Positions 1-9,816 are shown, counted from the stretch's first letter. The stretch is DNA of 64,000 nucleotides from Glycomyces sp. TRM65418 (GCF_019710475.1 NZ_JAJFAX010000004.1:62001-126000), one strand, 5' to 3'. A program made the numbers and translations. The notes: a model not told the origin generated them from the letters alone.

Positions 1-369
1 CAGGAGCACCAGGTCATCTGGGCCGGCGAGCGCGGGCGCACCTACTTCTTCCAGAACGAGATGCCCTACGACCCCCCGGACCAGCAGACCTGGCGCGAAG
101 GCCCGGCGCTCGGGTGGGCGTCGTACAAAGTGGACGACGGCGTCGCCGAGCACGCGGCGTGGGGCGTCGCCGGCTACTGCTTCTTCAACGCCGACCCCGC
201 CGTGGTCTGCGACCGCGTCTTCGAAGTCCCCGAGACCGAAGGGGTCCGCTTCACCCACCTCGCCGCCGTCTCCCTCGGCGGGGTCGGCACGATCCGCACC
301 GTCATCAACGACCGCGGCGATCAGGTCGACGAGTCGACCTTCACCAGTTACGTCGTGAGGTACCCGTGA
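1..369 (+). CDS. C-terminal part of a secreted GH55-like protein (5' end outside window)
   Basis: The frame is open from the first base and ends with TGA at 367-369, so this is the last 122 residues of a longer gene. The tail reads like the C-terminal beta-sandwich of actinobacterial GH55-type (exo-beta-1,3-glucanase) proteins, often misannotated as adenylyl cyclase: 'HAAWGVAGYCFF', 'VPETEGVRF', then a short region ending in 'TSYVVRYP'. The next gene is a secreted glycosidase 35 bp downstream, which fits a polysaccharide-degradation locus. No catalytic residues are visible because the body of the protein is missing. The family assignment rests on remembered sequence pattern and is moderate at best; the existence of the reading frame is secure. 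Confidence 0.55.
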   Translation, partial: QEHQVIWAGERGRTYFFQNEMPYDPPDQQTWREGPALGWASYKVDDGVAEHAAWGVAGYCFFNADPAVVCDRVFEVPETEGVRFTHLAAVSLGGVGTIRTVINDRGDQVDESTFTSYVVRYP

Positions 370-404
370 GCCGCTTCCGCCCCAGATCCCTTGAGGAGTC
401 ATCG

Positions 405-2567
405 ATGCCGTCAACTCTGCAACGGTCGGGCCGGCGGGCCGCCGTGCTCGCCCTCGTGGCGATCACCGCGGCCGCGTCCTGGCTGCTCGCCGTCAACACC
501 GCCCAGGCCCAGCCCGAGGACGTGGCGCTGCTGTCGCAAGACCGCCCCGCTTCGGCCTCGTCGGTCGAGAACCCCGACTACACGCCCGCTTCGGCCGCGT
601 TCGACGGCGACCCGGGAACCCGCTGGTCCAGCGAGTTCGCCGACCCGCAGTGGATCCAGGTCGACCTCGGGGCCGTGTTCGACCTGAAGCGGGTCGACCT
701 GGTCTGGGAGGGCGCCTACGCGTCCTCCTACGCGATCCAGGTGTCCACCGACGGGACCGACTGGTCCACCGCGTACCGCACCCAGTCCGGGAAGGGCGGT
801 TCCGAGACGATCGCCCTCGACGCGCCGGGCCGCTACGTCCGCATGCACGGGCTCGAACGCGCCACCGGCTACGGCTACTCGCTGTGGAGCTTCGACGTCT
901 ACGGCTGCACGGCCGGCGACGGCGGCGGCTCCGGTGGAGCCGCGGCCGTGGAGGTGACCGGGACCCAAGGCGACTGGCGGCTCACGGTCGACGGCGAGCC
1001 GTTCACCGTCAAGGGACTCACCTGGGGCCCGTCCACCGCCGAAGCCGAGCGGTGGATGCCCGAGCTCAAGTCGATGGGCGTCAACACGCTGCGCACCTGG
1101 GGCACCGACGCCTCGTCGCTGCCGCTGCTCGACGCGGCCGCCGCCCACGACATCAAGGTCATGCTCGGGTTCTGGCTGCTCCCCGGCGGCGGCCCGGGCT
1201 CGGGCGGCTGCATCGACTACGTCACCGACGACTCCTACAAGTCGCAGACGCTGGCCGACATCGTCGGCTGGGTCGAGACCTACCGCGACCACCCCGGCGT
1301 GCTCATGTGGAACGTCGGCAACGAGTCCGTCCTCGGCCTCCAGAACTGCTACGGCGAAGGCGAGGTCGACGCGCAGCGCCACGCCTACACGTCCTTCGTC
1401 AACGACGTCGCCGTCGCGATCCACGCCGTCGACGACCAGCACCCCGTGACCTCCACGGACGCCTGGACCGGCGCCTGGCCGTACTACAAGGCCAACGCCC
1501 CCGACCTCGACCTGCTGTCCGTCAACGCCTACCAGGTCGTCTGCGGCGTCGAGGAGGCCTGGAACGAGGGCGGCTACGACAAGCCCTACCTCATCACCGA
1601 GACCGGCCCGGCCGGCGAATGGGAGGTCCCCGACGACGCCAACGGCGTGCCCGACGAGCCCGGCGACATCGCCAAGGCCGAGGCCTACACGCAGGCGTGG
1701 GAGTGCATCACCGGCCACGAGGGCGTCGCGCTCGGCGCGACCATGTTCCACTTCGGCACCGAAGGCGACTTCGGCGGCGTCTGGTTCAATCTCATCCCCG
1801 GCGGCAACCGCCGGCTCGCCTACTACGCCGTCGCCGAGGCCTACGGCGGCAGCCCGCAGGCCAACACCCCGCCCGTGATCGCCTCGATGGACCTCGGCCT
1901 CGACGGCCCGGTCACCGGCGGCGAGGAGTTCACCGTCCGCCTCGACACCGTCGACCCCGACGGCGACGCCGTCGAGTACATCCCGATGGTGAACAGCGCC
2001 TACATCAACGGCTCCTGGGACATGCTCCTCGCCGACTACACCGTCAACGGCGACGGCACCATCACCGTCCGCGCGCCCGAGATCCTCGGCGTCTGGAAGC
2101 TCTACGTCTGGGCCGAGGACGGCCACGGCAACGTCGGCGTCGAGTCCGCCTCGTTCGAAGTGACCGTCCCCGACGTCGAGGGCCGGAACGTCGCCGCCGG
2201 CAAGCCCACCACCGCCTCCACGTTCCAGGAATGGGGCGGCCACACCCCGGACCAGGCCACCGACGGCGACCTCGCCACCCGCTGGGCCAGCGAATGGGCC
2301 GACCCGCAGTGGATCCAGGTCGACCTCGGCGAGCGCACCGAGTTCCACACCGTGCAACTGGTGTGGGAGACCTCCTACGCCGCCGCCTACCAGGTCCAGG
2401 TCTCCGACGACGGCCGGACCTGGACCACCGTCCACGAGACCTCCGGCGGCGACGGCGGCGCCGACACGATCACCGACGGCGGCGCCGGCCGCTACGTGCG
2501 CGTGCTCGGCACCGAGCGCGGCACCGAATGGGGCTACTCGCTCTACGAGTTCGGCGTCTACGCCTGA
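405..2567 (+). CDS. Secreted glycoside hydrolase with two F5/8-type (discoidin) domains
   Basis: This is a 720-residue exported enzyme, probably acting on extracellular polysaccharide. The ATG at 405 follows 'TTGAGGAGTC' and is followed by a typical signal peptide with a likely cleavage after AQA (residue 35). Domain order: discoidin/CBM32-like domain (about 40-165), Gly-rich linker, TIM-barrel of the GH2/GH5-like clan (about 175-485), an Ig-like domain (about 487-595), and a second discoidin domain (about 600-720) that repeats the first ('TRW.SE.ADPQWIQVDLG' in both). The candidate acid/base is E307 in 'NVGNES' and the nucleophile E399 in 'ITETGP', the usual retaining-clan arrangement. Substrate cannot be read from sequence; beta-1,3-glucan-type substrates would fit the upstream neighbour. 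Confidence 0.85.
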   Translation: MPSTLQRSGRRAAVLALVAITAAASWLLAVNTAQAQPEDVALLSQDRPASASSVENPDYTPASAAFDGDPGTRWSSEFADPQWIQVDLGAVFDLKRVDLVWEGAYASSYAIQVSTDGTDWSTAYRTQSGKGGSETIALDAPGRYVRMHGLERATGYGYSLWSFDVYGCTAGDGGGSGGAAAVEVTGTQGDWRLTVDGEPFTVKGLTWGPSTAEAERWMPELKSMGVNTLRTWGTDASSLPLLDAAAAHDIKVMLGFWLLPGGGPGSGGCIDYVTDDSYKSQTLADIVGWVETYRDHPGVLMWNVGNESVLGLQNCYGEGEVDAQRHAYTSFVNDVAVAIHAVDDQHPVTSTDAWTGAWPYYKANAPDLDLLSVNAYQVVCGVEEAWNEGGYDKPYLITETGPAGEWEVPDDANGVPDEPGDIAKAEAYTQAWECITGHEGVALGATMFHFGTEGDFGGVWFNLIPGGNRRLAYYAVAEAYGGSPQANTPPVIASMDLGLDGPVTGGEEFTVRLDTVDPDGDAVEYIPMVNSAYINGSWDMLLADYTVNGDGTITVRAPEILGVWKLYVWAEDGHGNVGVESASFEVTVPDVEGRNVAAGKPTTASTFQEWGGHTPDQATDGDLATRWASEWADPQWIQVDLGERTEFHTVQLVWETSYAAAYQVQVSDDGRTWTTVHETSGGDGGADTITDGGAGRYVRVLGTERGTEWGYSLYEFGVYA

Positions 2568-2623
2568 CCCGACCCGGGCGGGCCGCCGCGCGCGGCCCGC
2601 CCCGCACCGAAAGGAGCACGACC

Positions 2624-3529
2624 ATGAAACGAACACTCGCCGCAGCGGCGGCCGCGGCGCTGGCGCTGGCCGCTTCCGCGGCCGCCGCAGTCCCGACGGC
2701 CTCGGCCGACGAGCTGGTCACCCACCACGAGTTCCAGGCGAACTGCACGATCAGCCACACCGCGCACGACGACCCGATCGTCTTCCCCGACCGGCCGGGG
2801 GCCTCCCACCACCACACGTTCCTGGGCAACACCGGGACCGACGCCTACTCGACGCCGGCGTCGCTGCAGGAGGGCGGCACCACCTGCCTCGTGCCGGCCG
2901 ACCGGTCGGCGTACTGGTTCCCGACGCTGTTCAACGGCGACGAGCCGGCGCTGTCGACCTGGCACCAGGTGATCTACTACAAGTCCGGAGTGGAGGACTA
3001 CACCACCGTGGTGCCGTTCCCCGCGGGCCTGCGGTTCGTCGTCGGCGACCCGCGCGCGACCACGGAGGAGTTCCAGAACGCGCCGGGCACGGTCGAAGGC
3101 TACGAGTGCGGCGAGAGCGCCCACAACTACACGTTCCCGGCCCACTGCCCCGACTATTCGTGGCTGAACATCCGCTACCAGGCGCCGAGCTGCTGGGACG
3201 GGGTGAACCTCGACTCGCCGGACCACAGGAGCCACATGGCCTACCCGGTCGGCGGGACGTGCCCGGCCTCGCACCCGGTCCCGGTGCCGATGCTGGAGTT
3301 CAAGATCCACTTCCCGGTCAACGGCGACATGTCGCAGGTGCGGCTCGCGAGCGGCGCCGGGGCGTCGTGGCACTACGACTTCATGAACGCCTGGGAGCCG
3401 GAGACGCTCGCGGCGCTGGTGGAGCACTGCGTCAACGGCGGCCTCCAATGCGACTCGCGCGGCTACGACCTGTACAAGCCGGACCGGGGAGCGGTCCTCG
3501 ACGAGGACTACGAGTTGATCGACGGCTAG
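2624..3529 (+). CDS. Secreted DUF1996 domain protein
   Basis: The 301-residue product has an N-terminal signal peptide (Ala-rich core, cleavage near 'TASA'). The rest matches the DUF1996 family pattern: an early 'CTISH', the His-rich 'GASHHHTFLGN', 'SAYWFPTL', 'YYK' and a late 'PVPMLEFKIHFPVN' and 'SWHYDFMNAWEP'. The several His, Cys and aromatic residues suggest a metal- or carbohydrate-binding fold, but no activity is established for the family as far as I know. A strong ribosome-binding site (AAGGAG) precedes the ATG. It lies 56 bp after the glycosidase on the same strand and is probably part of the same secreted carbohydrate-related set. Confidence 0.85.
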   Translation: MKRTLAAAAAAALALAASAAAAVPTASADELVTHHEFQANCTISHTAHDDPIVFPDRPGASHHHTFLGNTGTDAYSTPASLQEGGTTCLVPADRSAYWFPTLFNGDEPALSTWHQVIYYKSGVEDYTTVVPFPAGLRFVVGDPRATTEEFQNAPGTVEGYECGESAHNYTFPAHCPDYSWLNIRYQAPSCWDGVNLDSPDHRSHMAYPVGGTCPASHPVPVPMLEFKIHFPVNGDMSQVRLASGAGASWHYDFMNAWEPETLAALVEHCVNGGLQCDSRGYDLYKPDRGAVLDEDYELIDG

Positions 3530-3550
3530 GGCCCGCTCGGTGCGCCGACG

Positions 3551-4222
3551 CTAGGCCGACGCCGGCCGGTCCCCGCCGGCCTGCGTTCCTTCGCTCGGGC
3601 CCGTGCCGATCACGGGCCCGAGATAGGCGCCGATCGCGCGCTTCGCCTCGGCGGTGACGGCCGCCAGCTCGTCGCCTTCCTCCGCGGCCATGATGAGCGG
3701 CAGCAGCCCCCGGAAGAGGTGCACGGCGACTTCGGCCGTGCGCCGACGCTCGGCCTCGGGGAGCCGGGGCGCCCGGGCCGCGAAGATGGCGTCCAAGCGC
3801 TCGAACATCGCCTGCTGGGCGGGCCGCTTCGCGGCCGCGAGCTCGGGCGAGAGGTGCGGGTCGGCCAGCAGCACCGCGAAACCGGGGTGCGCGCGGTCGA
3901 ACGCGATGAGCGGATCGACGACCCGGTCGAGCAGTTCGTCCAGCGGCAGGCGGGCCACCCTGAGGTCGAACGCCTCGCCGTGCGCTTCGCGCAGCCGCTC
4001 GACGTACCGGGCCATGAGCGCCTCGGCGAGGGCTTCCTTGTTCTTGAAGAACTGGTACAGCGTCCCCGGCGAGGCGCCCGCCCGTGCGGCGATCGCGTTC
4101 GTGCTCGCGCCCTTGAAGCCCTGCTCCGCGAAGACCTCCGCCGCGGCGTCGAGCAGCTGGGCGATCCGCTGCTCGCCCCGCGCCTGCCGCCTGCGCCCGG
4201 ACTTCGGCGTGTCGTCGGTCAC
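3551..4222 (-). CDS. TetR-family transcriptional repressor
   Basis: The protein has 223 residues. The N-terminal TetR helix-turn-helix is clear at about residues 18-65 ('LLDAAAEVFAEQGFKG' and 'GASPGTLYQFFKNKEAL'), followed by a helical ligand-binding and dimerisation domain. It is transcribed away from an MMPL-family exporter, and the 96-bp gap holds two tandem inverted repeats, so it very likely represses both itself and the exporter. The start is GTG at 4222, preceded by a GAGGG-like ribosome-binding site. The inducer is unknown; by the partner it is likely a lipophilic drug or lipid intermediate. Confidence 0.9.
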   Translation of the reverse strand: MTDDTPKSGRRRQARGEQRIAQLLDAAAEVFAEQGFKGASTNAIAARAGASPGTLYQFFKNKEALAEALMARYVERLREAHGEAFDLRVARLPLDELLDRVVDPLIAFDRAHPGFAVLLADPHLSPELAAAKRPAQQAMFERLDAIFAARAPRLPEAERRRTAEVAVHLFRGLLPLIMAAEEGDELAAVTAEAKRAIGAYLGPVIGTGPSEGTQAGGDRPASA

Positions 4223-4246
4223 TAACCGTCCCTCGCTCTAGGAAAC

Positions 4247-4287
4247 ACGAGCAATCACTCGTATTTTAAATACGAGTATTCGCTCGT
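4247..4287. promoter_or_regulatory. Two tandem TetR-type operators
   Basis: Two copies of ACGAG-N6-CTCGT lie at 4247-4262 and 4272-4287, exactly 25 bp apart, each followed by ATTTT. The junction between them also reads as a perfect 21-bp palindrome at 4257-4277 centred on a T, so four half-sites alternate in orientation. The block is much more AT-rich than its surroundings and fills the gap between the divergent tetR and MMPL genes. This is direct sequence observation; binding by the adjacent TetR protein is inference. Confidence 0.75.
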
Positions 4288-4318
4288 ATTTTCAGTCTAC
4301 GCCGGTCGGGAGACCTCC

Positions 4319-6505
4319 ATGACCTCCACCACCGCCCCGAATCCTAAGCTCCGGCCCGCCGCGGGCGATGCGGCCATGCACCGGCTCGGCCGGTTCGTCG
4401 TGCGCCGCTGCCGACTCCTCCTCGCGGCGGCGGCGCTGGTCTTCGTCGCCTCCGGCGTCATCGGCTCCGGCACCCTGGACGCGCTCGTGCTCTCCCGCTT
4501 CGAGGCCCCCGGCTCGGAATCCATCGTCACCGGCGACCGCCTCCACGACCGGTTCGAGACCGGCAGCGCCAACTTCCTCCTCCTCGTCACCGCCGACGAC
4601 GTCGACTCGGCCGAGACCGCCGCGGCCGGAGCCGCGCTCGCGGCCGAACTGGCCGCGCACGACCGCGTCGCCGGGGTGCACTCCTATTGGGACGGCTCCT
4701 CGCCGACGCTGCGGAGCGAGGACGGCACCCAGGCGCTCATCACCGCCTACGTCCCCGGCGACGTCACCGACGTCCGCGAGAACGTCCTGCCCGGACTCAA
4801 AGCGACCTTCACCGGCGACCGCGGGCCGCTCCACGTCGCCGTCGGCGGCTCCGACGAGCTCTTCCGCGAAGCCGCCGAACTCGCCCGCCAGGACTTCCTG
4901 CTCGCCGAGGCCATCGTCCTGCCGAGCCTGCTGATCCTGCTCATCGTCCTCTACCGCCGCCCCGTCGCCGCGTTCCTCACCATCGGCGTCGGCCTGTTCT
5001 CGCTGGCCACCTCGCTCGCCCTCATGCGGGCGGTCGCGGCGGCGACCGAGGTCTCCACCTTCGCGGCCAACCTCATCCTCGTCATGGCCGTCGGCCTCGC
5101 CGTCGACTACTGCCTGTTCATCGTCAACCGCTACCGCGAAGAGGCCCCCGCGGGCCGCGCCCACGCCGTCGCCGCCACCGTCGCGACCGCCGGGCGCACG
5201 GTGGCGTTCAGCGCCGTCACCGTCGCCGCCGGCCTCTCGGTGCTGCTGGCCATGCCCTTCCCCTTCCTGCGCTCCTTCGGCTACGCGGGCATCATCGTCC
5301 CGCTCACCGCCCTGCTCGGCGCCGTCGTCGTCCTCCCCGCCGCGCTCGCGATCTGGGGCCACCGCGTCGAACTGCGCCGACCCGCACCCGCCGTCCACGA
5401 AGGACGCTGGTACCGCCTCGCCACCGCCGTCATGCGCCGCCCGCTGCTGTGGGGCGCGGGCGCGCTCGCGCTCGTCCTCCTGCTCGCCTCACCGATCCTC
5501 GGCGTCCGCTTCGGCGTCCCCGACGAGCGGGCCCTGCCCGAGGACGCCGACTCCCGCGTCGTCGCCGACCAGATCACCGCGAACTTCACCGCCGAGGCGA
5601 CCGACGCCCTCCAGATCCTCGCCGCCGGCGCCGAACCGGACGCGCTGGCCGCCTACGCCGCCGCGGTCTCGGCCGTGCCCGGCATCGCCCAGGTCGACTC
5701 CGCCGCGGGCCGCTTCGTCGACGGCGACCTCGCCGCCGCACCCGAACCGGCCCGCTTCGCTCACGACGGCGACGACACGTGGCTCTCGGCCGTCCCCACG
5801 GTCGAGGCCATGCGAGCGGACCCGTACGCCCTCGTCGGCGACGTGCGCGCGGTCGAGGCGCCCTTCGCCGTCGCCGTCTCCGGCTACCCGGCCGACCTCG
5901 CCGACTTCCGCGACGCCCTGCTCGACCGGCTCCCGCTCCTCGTGGCGCTCATCGTCCTGGTGACGTTCGCGATCCTGTTCCTCATGACCGGCAGCGTCAT
6001 CGCACCGCTCAAAGCGACAGTCCTCAACGGACTTTCCCTTGCGGTGATGTTCGGCGCCCTGGTGTGGGTCTTCCAGGACGGCCACCTCTCGGCGCTCATC
6101 GGCTTCACCCCGCAGGGCTCGTTCGAACCGAGCATCCCCATCCTCATGTTCTGCATCGCCTACGGCCTGTCGATGGACTACGAGGTGTTCATGCTCGCGC
6201 GCATCAAGGAGGCGTACGACCGCACCGGCGACCGCACCGGCTCCATCGCCACCGGCCTGCAGCGCAGCGCCCCGCTCGTCACCGCCGCGGCCCTCGTGCT
6301 GGCGTTCACCTTCGCCGTCTACGCCACCGGCCAGGTGGTGTTCCTCCAGATGCTCGGCGTCGGCATGGCCCTGGCGATCGTCGTCGACGCCACGCTCATC
6401 CGCGGCGTCCTGCTCCCCGCGGCCATGCGGCTCACCGGCAGGTACAACTGGTGGGCGCCGCGGCCCCTGCGGGCCCTCCACGCGCGCATCGGCCTCCGCG
6501 ACTGA
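4319..6505 (+). CDS. MMPL/RND-family membrane transporter
   Basis: The 728-residue protein matches the MMPL family: an N-terminal membrane anchor (about 30-55), a first extracytoplasmic domain, a bundle of transmembrane helices (about 195-375), a second extracytoplasmic domain and a second helix bundle (about 540-710). Family-typical stretches are 'VGLAVDYCLFIVNRYREE' and 'IAYGLSMDYEVFMLARIKEAYD', which carry the Asp-Tyr pairs used for proton coupling. Such proteins export lipids, siderophores or drugs at the plasma membrane. ATG 4319 follows GGGAG. Control by the divergent TetR through the tandem operators is likely. Substrate is not deducible. Confidence 0.9.
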   Translation: MTSTTAPNPKLRPAAGDAAMHRLGRFVVRRCRLLLAAAALVFVASGVIGSGTLDALVLSRFEAPGSESIVTGDRLHDRFETGSANFLLLVTADDVDSAETAAAGAALAAELAAHDRVAGVHSYWDGSSPTLRSEDGTQALITAYVPGDVTDVRENVLPGLKATFTGDRGPLHVAVGGSDELFREAAELARQDFLLAEAIVLPSLLILLIVLYRRPVAAFLTIGVGLFSLATSLALMRAVAAATEVSTFAANLILVMAVGLAVDYCLFIVNRYREEAPAGRAHAVAATVATAGRTVAFSAVTVAAGLSVLLAMPFPFLRSFGYAGIIVPLTALLGAVVVLPAALAIWGHRVELRRPAPAVHEGRWYRLATAVMRRPLLWGAGALALVLLLASPILGVRFGVPDERALPEDADSRVVADQITANFTAEATDALQILAAGAEPDALAAYAAAVSAVPGIAQVDSAAGRFVDGDLAAAPEPARFAHDGDDTWLSAVPTVEAMRADPYALVGDVRAVEAPFAVAVSGYPADLADFRDALLDRLPLLVALIVLVTFAILFLMTGSVIAPLKATVLNGLSLAVMFGALVWVFQDGHLSALIGFTPQGSFEPSIPILMFCIAYGLSMDYEVFMLARIKEAYDRTGDRTGSIATGLQRSAPLVTAAALVLAFTFAVYATGQVVFLQMLGVGMALAIVVDATLIRGVLLPAAMRLTGRYNWWAPRPLRALHARIGLRD

Positions 6506-6523
6506 ACGAGCCCCGAAGCGCCC

Positions 6524-7588
6524 CTAATCGAGCCGCGCGCCGACCATGACCGGCTCCGGGTGCAGCCGCACGCCGAACTTCGCCTCGACCGCGTCCGCGA
6601 CCTCGCGGGCCAGCGCCAGCAGTTCGCCCGTGCTCGCCCCGCCGCGGTTCGTCAGCGCCAGCGTGTGCCTGGTCGAGAGGCCGACGTTGCCGCGCCGGTG
6701 GCCCTTCTCGAACCCGGCCGCGCCGATGAGCCACGCGGCCGAGACCTTCACCCGCTCGTCCCCGAGGGGCCAATGCGGCGGTTCGCCTCCGGCCCGCTCG
6801 GCCAGATCGCGATAGTCGTGCGCGCCGATGATCGGATTCGTGAAGAACGAGCCCGCGCTCCACGTGTCGTGGTCCCGCTCGTCGAGCACCATGCCCTTGC
6901 CTCGGCGCAGTTCGACGACCGCCTCGCGGGCCTCGGCCAGCGGCACCCGCTCGCCGACCTCGACGCCCACCCGCTTCGCGAGCTCGGCGTACGCGACCGG
7001 CTGCGACAGCGGCGAGGCCTCCAGCCGGAAGTCGACGCTCATCACGAAATACCGGTCGTCGTGCTTGAACACGCTGTGCCGGTACGCGAAGGCGCACTCC
7101 TCGGGCGTCCAGTCGCGGACCTCGTCGCGCTCGCGGTCCCACACCCGCACGGCCGCGATGGTCTGGGCGACCTCCTGCCCGTACGCGCCGACGTTCTGGA
7201 TCGGGGTCGCCCCGGCCGAACCGGGGATCCCGCTGAGGCACTCCACGCCCGAGAAGCCCTCGGCGACGGTCCACGCCGCGAAGTCGTCCCACACCTGACC
7301 GGCCTCGACCCGGATCGCGTCGCCGACCGGTTCGATGCCGCCGCCGCGCAGCAGCACCACCGTGCCGTCGAAGCCGTCGTCACCGATCACCACGTTGCTG
7401 CCCCCGGCGAGCACCAGCGTCGGGCCCTGCGCCTCGCGCAGGACCTCGACCGCCTCCTCGGAGGAGCGGACCTCGACCAGCTCCCGGGCCGGGCCGCCCA
7501 ATCGCAGGGTCGTGTACTCGCTGAGCGCCGTACCGGGCGCCCGGCGGGGGACGGAGCGCTCGCTCGGCGTCGGACTGGCGTGTGTCAC
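6524..7588 (-). CDS. murB: UDP-N-acetylenolpyruvoylglucosamine reductase
   Basis: This is the cytosolic FAD enzyme that reduces UDP-GlcNAc-enolpyruvate to UDP-MurNAc in peptidoglycan synthesis. The 354 residues show the FAD-binding 'GGSNVVIGD' (62-70), 'PGSAGATPIQNVGAYGQE', the substrate Arg in 'AYRHS' (R170), the catalytic Ser in 'AGSFFTNP' (S247) and the C-terminal 'HPEPVMVG'. The presence of a Tyr-containing loop and overall length suggest the type I form. The start is GTG at 7588, with no ribosome-binding site but a -10 hexamer exactly 7 nt upstream, so the mRNA is probably leaderless. The gene converges with the MMPL gene 18 bp away. Confidence 0.95.
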   Translation of the reverse strand: MTHASPTPSERSVPRRAPGTALSEYTTLRLGGPARELVEVRSSEEAVEVLREAQGPTLVLAGGSNVVIGDDGFDGTVVLLRGGGIEPVGDAIRVEAGQVWDDFAAWTVAEGFSGVECLSGIPGSAGATPIQNVGAYGQEVAQTIAAVRVWDRERDEVRDWTPEECAFAYRHSVFKHDDRYFVMSVDFRLEASPLSQPVAYAELAKRVGVEVGERVPLAEAREAVVELRRGKGMVLDERDHDTWSAGSFFTNPIIGAHDYRDLAERAGGEPPHWPLGDERVKVSAAWLIGAAGFEKGHRRGNVGLSTRHTLALTNRGGASTGELLALAREVADAVEAKFGVRLHPEPVMVGARLD

Positions 7589-7595
7589 ACCGAAA

Positions 7596-7601
7596 AGCCT
7601 A
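7596..7601 (-). promoter_or_regulatory. -10 element of leaderless murB promoter
   Basis: On the minus strand TAGGCT is followed by exactly 7 nt and then the GTG start of murB, the TANNNT-N7-start layout of actinobacterial leaderless mRNAs. No clear -35 hexamer was found. Confidence 0.6.
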
Positions 7602-7635
7602 AGCTTTACGGAGGCTACGAGGAACGGCGGTCACC

Positions 7636-8382
7636 ATGGCTAAGCTGCGCATCACCGACTACCTCACCGAGTTGAAGACCGAGGCCGCGGGCCTGCGCTC
7701 GGTCTGCTCGCCCGACGTGCTCGACCGCGTGGTCCCCTCCCGTCCCGACCTGAGCGTCGCGGAGGTCCTCCTCGAACTCGTCCGCCTCTACCGGTGGACC
7801 GTCGAGGTCCTCTTCACCCCGCCCGCCGGCGACGCGGCGATCCCCGAACCGGCCCCCGTGGACGCCCCGGGCCGTAAGGCGCTCGACGTCTTCGATCAGT
7901 CCCTCGCGGCCGTGCTCGACGCCGTCGAGGCCCGCGGCCCCGACTCGCCCGCGTGGACGTGGGCGCCGGTGCACTGGCGGGCCGAGTTCTGGCACCGGCG
8001 CGTCGCCGTCGCCACCGGGCTGGCCCGCTGGGACCTCCAAATGGCCGTCGGCGCCACCGCCCCGGTGCCCGCCGCGCTCGCCGCCGAGGCCATCAGCGAG
8101 GTCTTCGAGGCGTTCATCCCCGCCGGCGTCCGCCGCGGCGTCCACCCCGGCGCCACCGGGCTGGTGCAGCTGTTCGCGCAGGACGCCGACGCGACCTGGT
8201 TCGTGCGCCTGCGCGAGGGCCGCGTCGCGCTGCTCGACCACCCCGACGCGCGCACCGAGCTCCAGGCCCGCGCGGCGGGCTCGGCCTCGGACATCGCCCT
8301 GGCGCTGTGGGGCCGGCTCCCGTTCGGGATCTGCGACGTCGTGGGGGACGAGCGGCTCCTGCAGGCCGTGCGCGTGGAATAA
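7636..8382 (+). CDS. Maleylpyruvate isomerase N-terminal (DinB-like, mycothiol-type) family protein
   Basis: The 248-residue protein has the four-helix N-terminal domain of the mycothiol-dependent maleylpyruvate isomerase family (about 10-155), including 'FWHRRVAVATGLARWDL', and a C-terminal SCP2-like domain ending 'LALWGRLPF'. Canonical members carry a metal triad in which the region equivalent to 'WHRRxAxETxxHRxD' supplies Glu and His. Here that segment reads 'ATGLARWD', so two usual ligands appear absent and the protein may not be a metal-dependent transferase. It is divergent from murB. The ribosome-binding site is weak. True function is unknown; many genomes have several such paralogues. 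Confidence 0.75.
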   Translation: MAKLRITDYLTELKTEAAGLRSVCSPDVLDRVVPSRPDLSVAEVLLELVRLYRWTVEVLFTPPAGDAAIPEPAPVDAPGRKALDVFDQSLAAVLDAVEARGPDSPAWTWAPVHWRAEFWHRRVAVATGLARWDLQMAVGATAPVPAALAAEAISEVFEAFIPAGVRRGVHPGATGLVQLFAQDADATWFVRLREGRVALLDHPDARTELQARAAGSASDIALALWGRLPFGICDVVGDERLLQAVRVE

Positions 8383-8430
8383 CGTTTCGGTAAACCTTGC
8401 GCGGAAACCGGACAAACGTTCGGCGCCCTC

Positions 8431-8460
8431 TTGGCAAAGGCATTCAACCGCGGTTACGCT
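8431..8460 (+). promoter_or_regulatory. Promoter of the MsiK-like ATPase gene
   Basis: TTGGCA (8431-8436) and TACGCT (8455-8460) are separated by 18 bp, a good housekeeping-sigma promoter. Initiation about 7 nt downstream would place +1 near 8467, the first base of a stable hairpin, giving a leader of about 139 nt. Confidence 0.6.
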
Positions 8461-8466
8461 CACCAC

Positions 8467-8605
8467 ACGAGTCGCGGTGCTCACATCGCGGCTCGTATCG
8501 CAGCGCAGGGCCGCGCCGCATGCGCGAGGTCCCGATCTGTGATGACACAACCGCCTTTTACCACGGATCGTCTGGCACGTACCTGCCAGTGAAAGGGACC
8601 ACATC
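8467..8605 (+). ncRNA. Structured 5' leader, candidate msiK-type RNA motif
   Basis: The leader begins with a 10-bp hairpin (8467-8476 with 8487-8496, one U-G pair, 10-nt loop) and ends with a second hairpin (CTGGCA 8572-8577 with TGCCAG 8584-8589) just before the ribosome-binding site AAAGGGACC. An 'msiK RNA' motif is known from the 5' leaders of actinobacterial msiK genes; this leader is in the same context, but I could not compare it with that consensus. No open frame of note lies within it. Confidence 0.4.
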
Positions 8606-9700
<1,095 letters not shown>

Positions 9701-9713
9701 CACGACCCCGGGC

Positions 9714-9776
9714 AAGGGCCGCACCGAGCCGCTCCACGGCTCGCCAGCTTCACTGAGAAGCGGTGCGGCCCTTTCC
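9714..9776 (+). terminator. Intrinsic terminator after msiK-like gene
   Basis: A perfect 13-bp stem (9714-9726 with 9761-9773) encloses a smaller hairpin (GAGCCG 9726-9731 with CGGCTC 9737-9742) and ends in CTTTCC. Confidence 0.75.
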
Positions 9777-9816
9777 CCGTGCCCACACCGAAACGCGGCC
9801 GCAACGCGCATAGCGC

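Noticed and set aside
411-2636. Long antisense open frame (741 codons) opposite the glycosidase gene
   Set aside because: High-GC codon bias on the plus strand leaves the opposite frame open. The product is low-complexity Val/Gly/Asp-rich with no family features.
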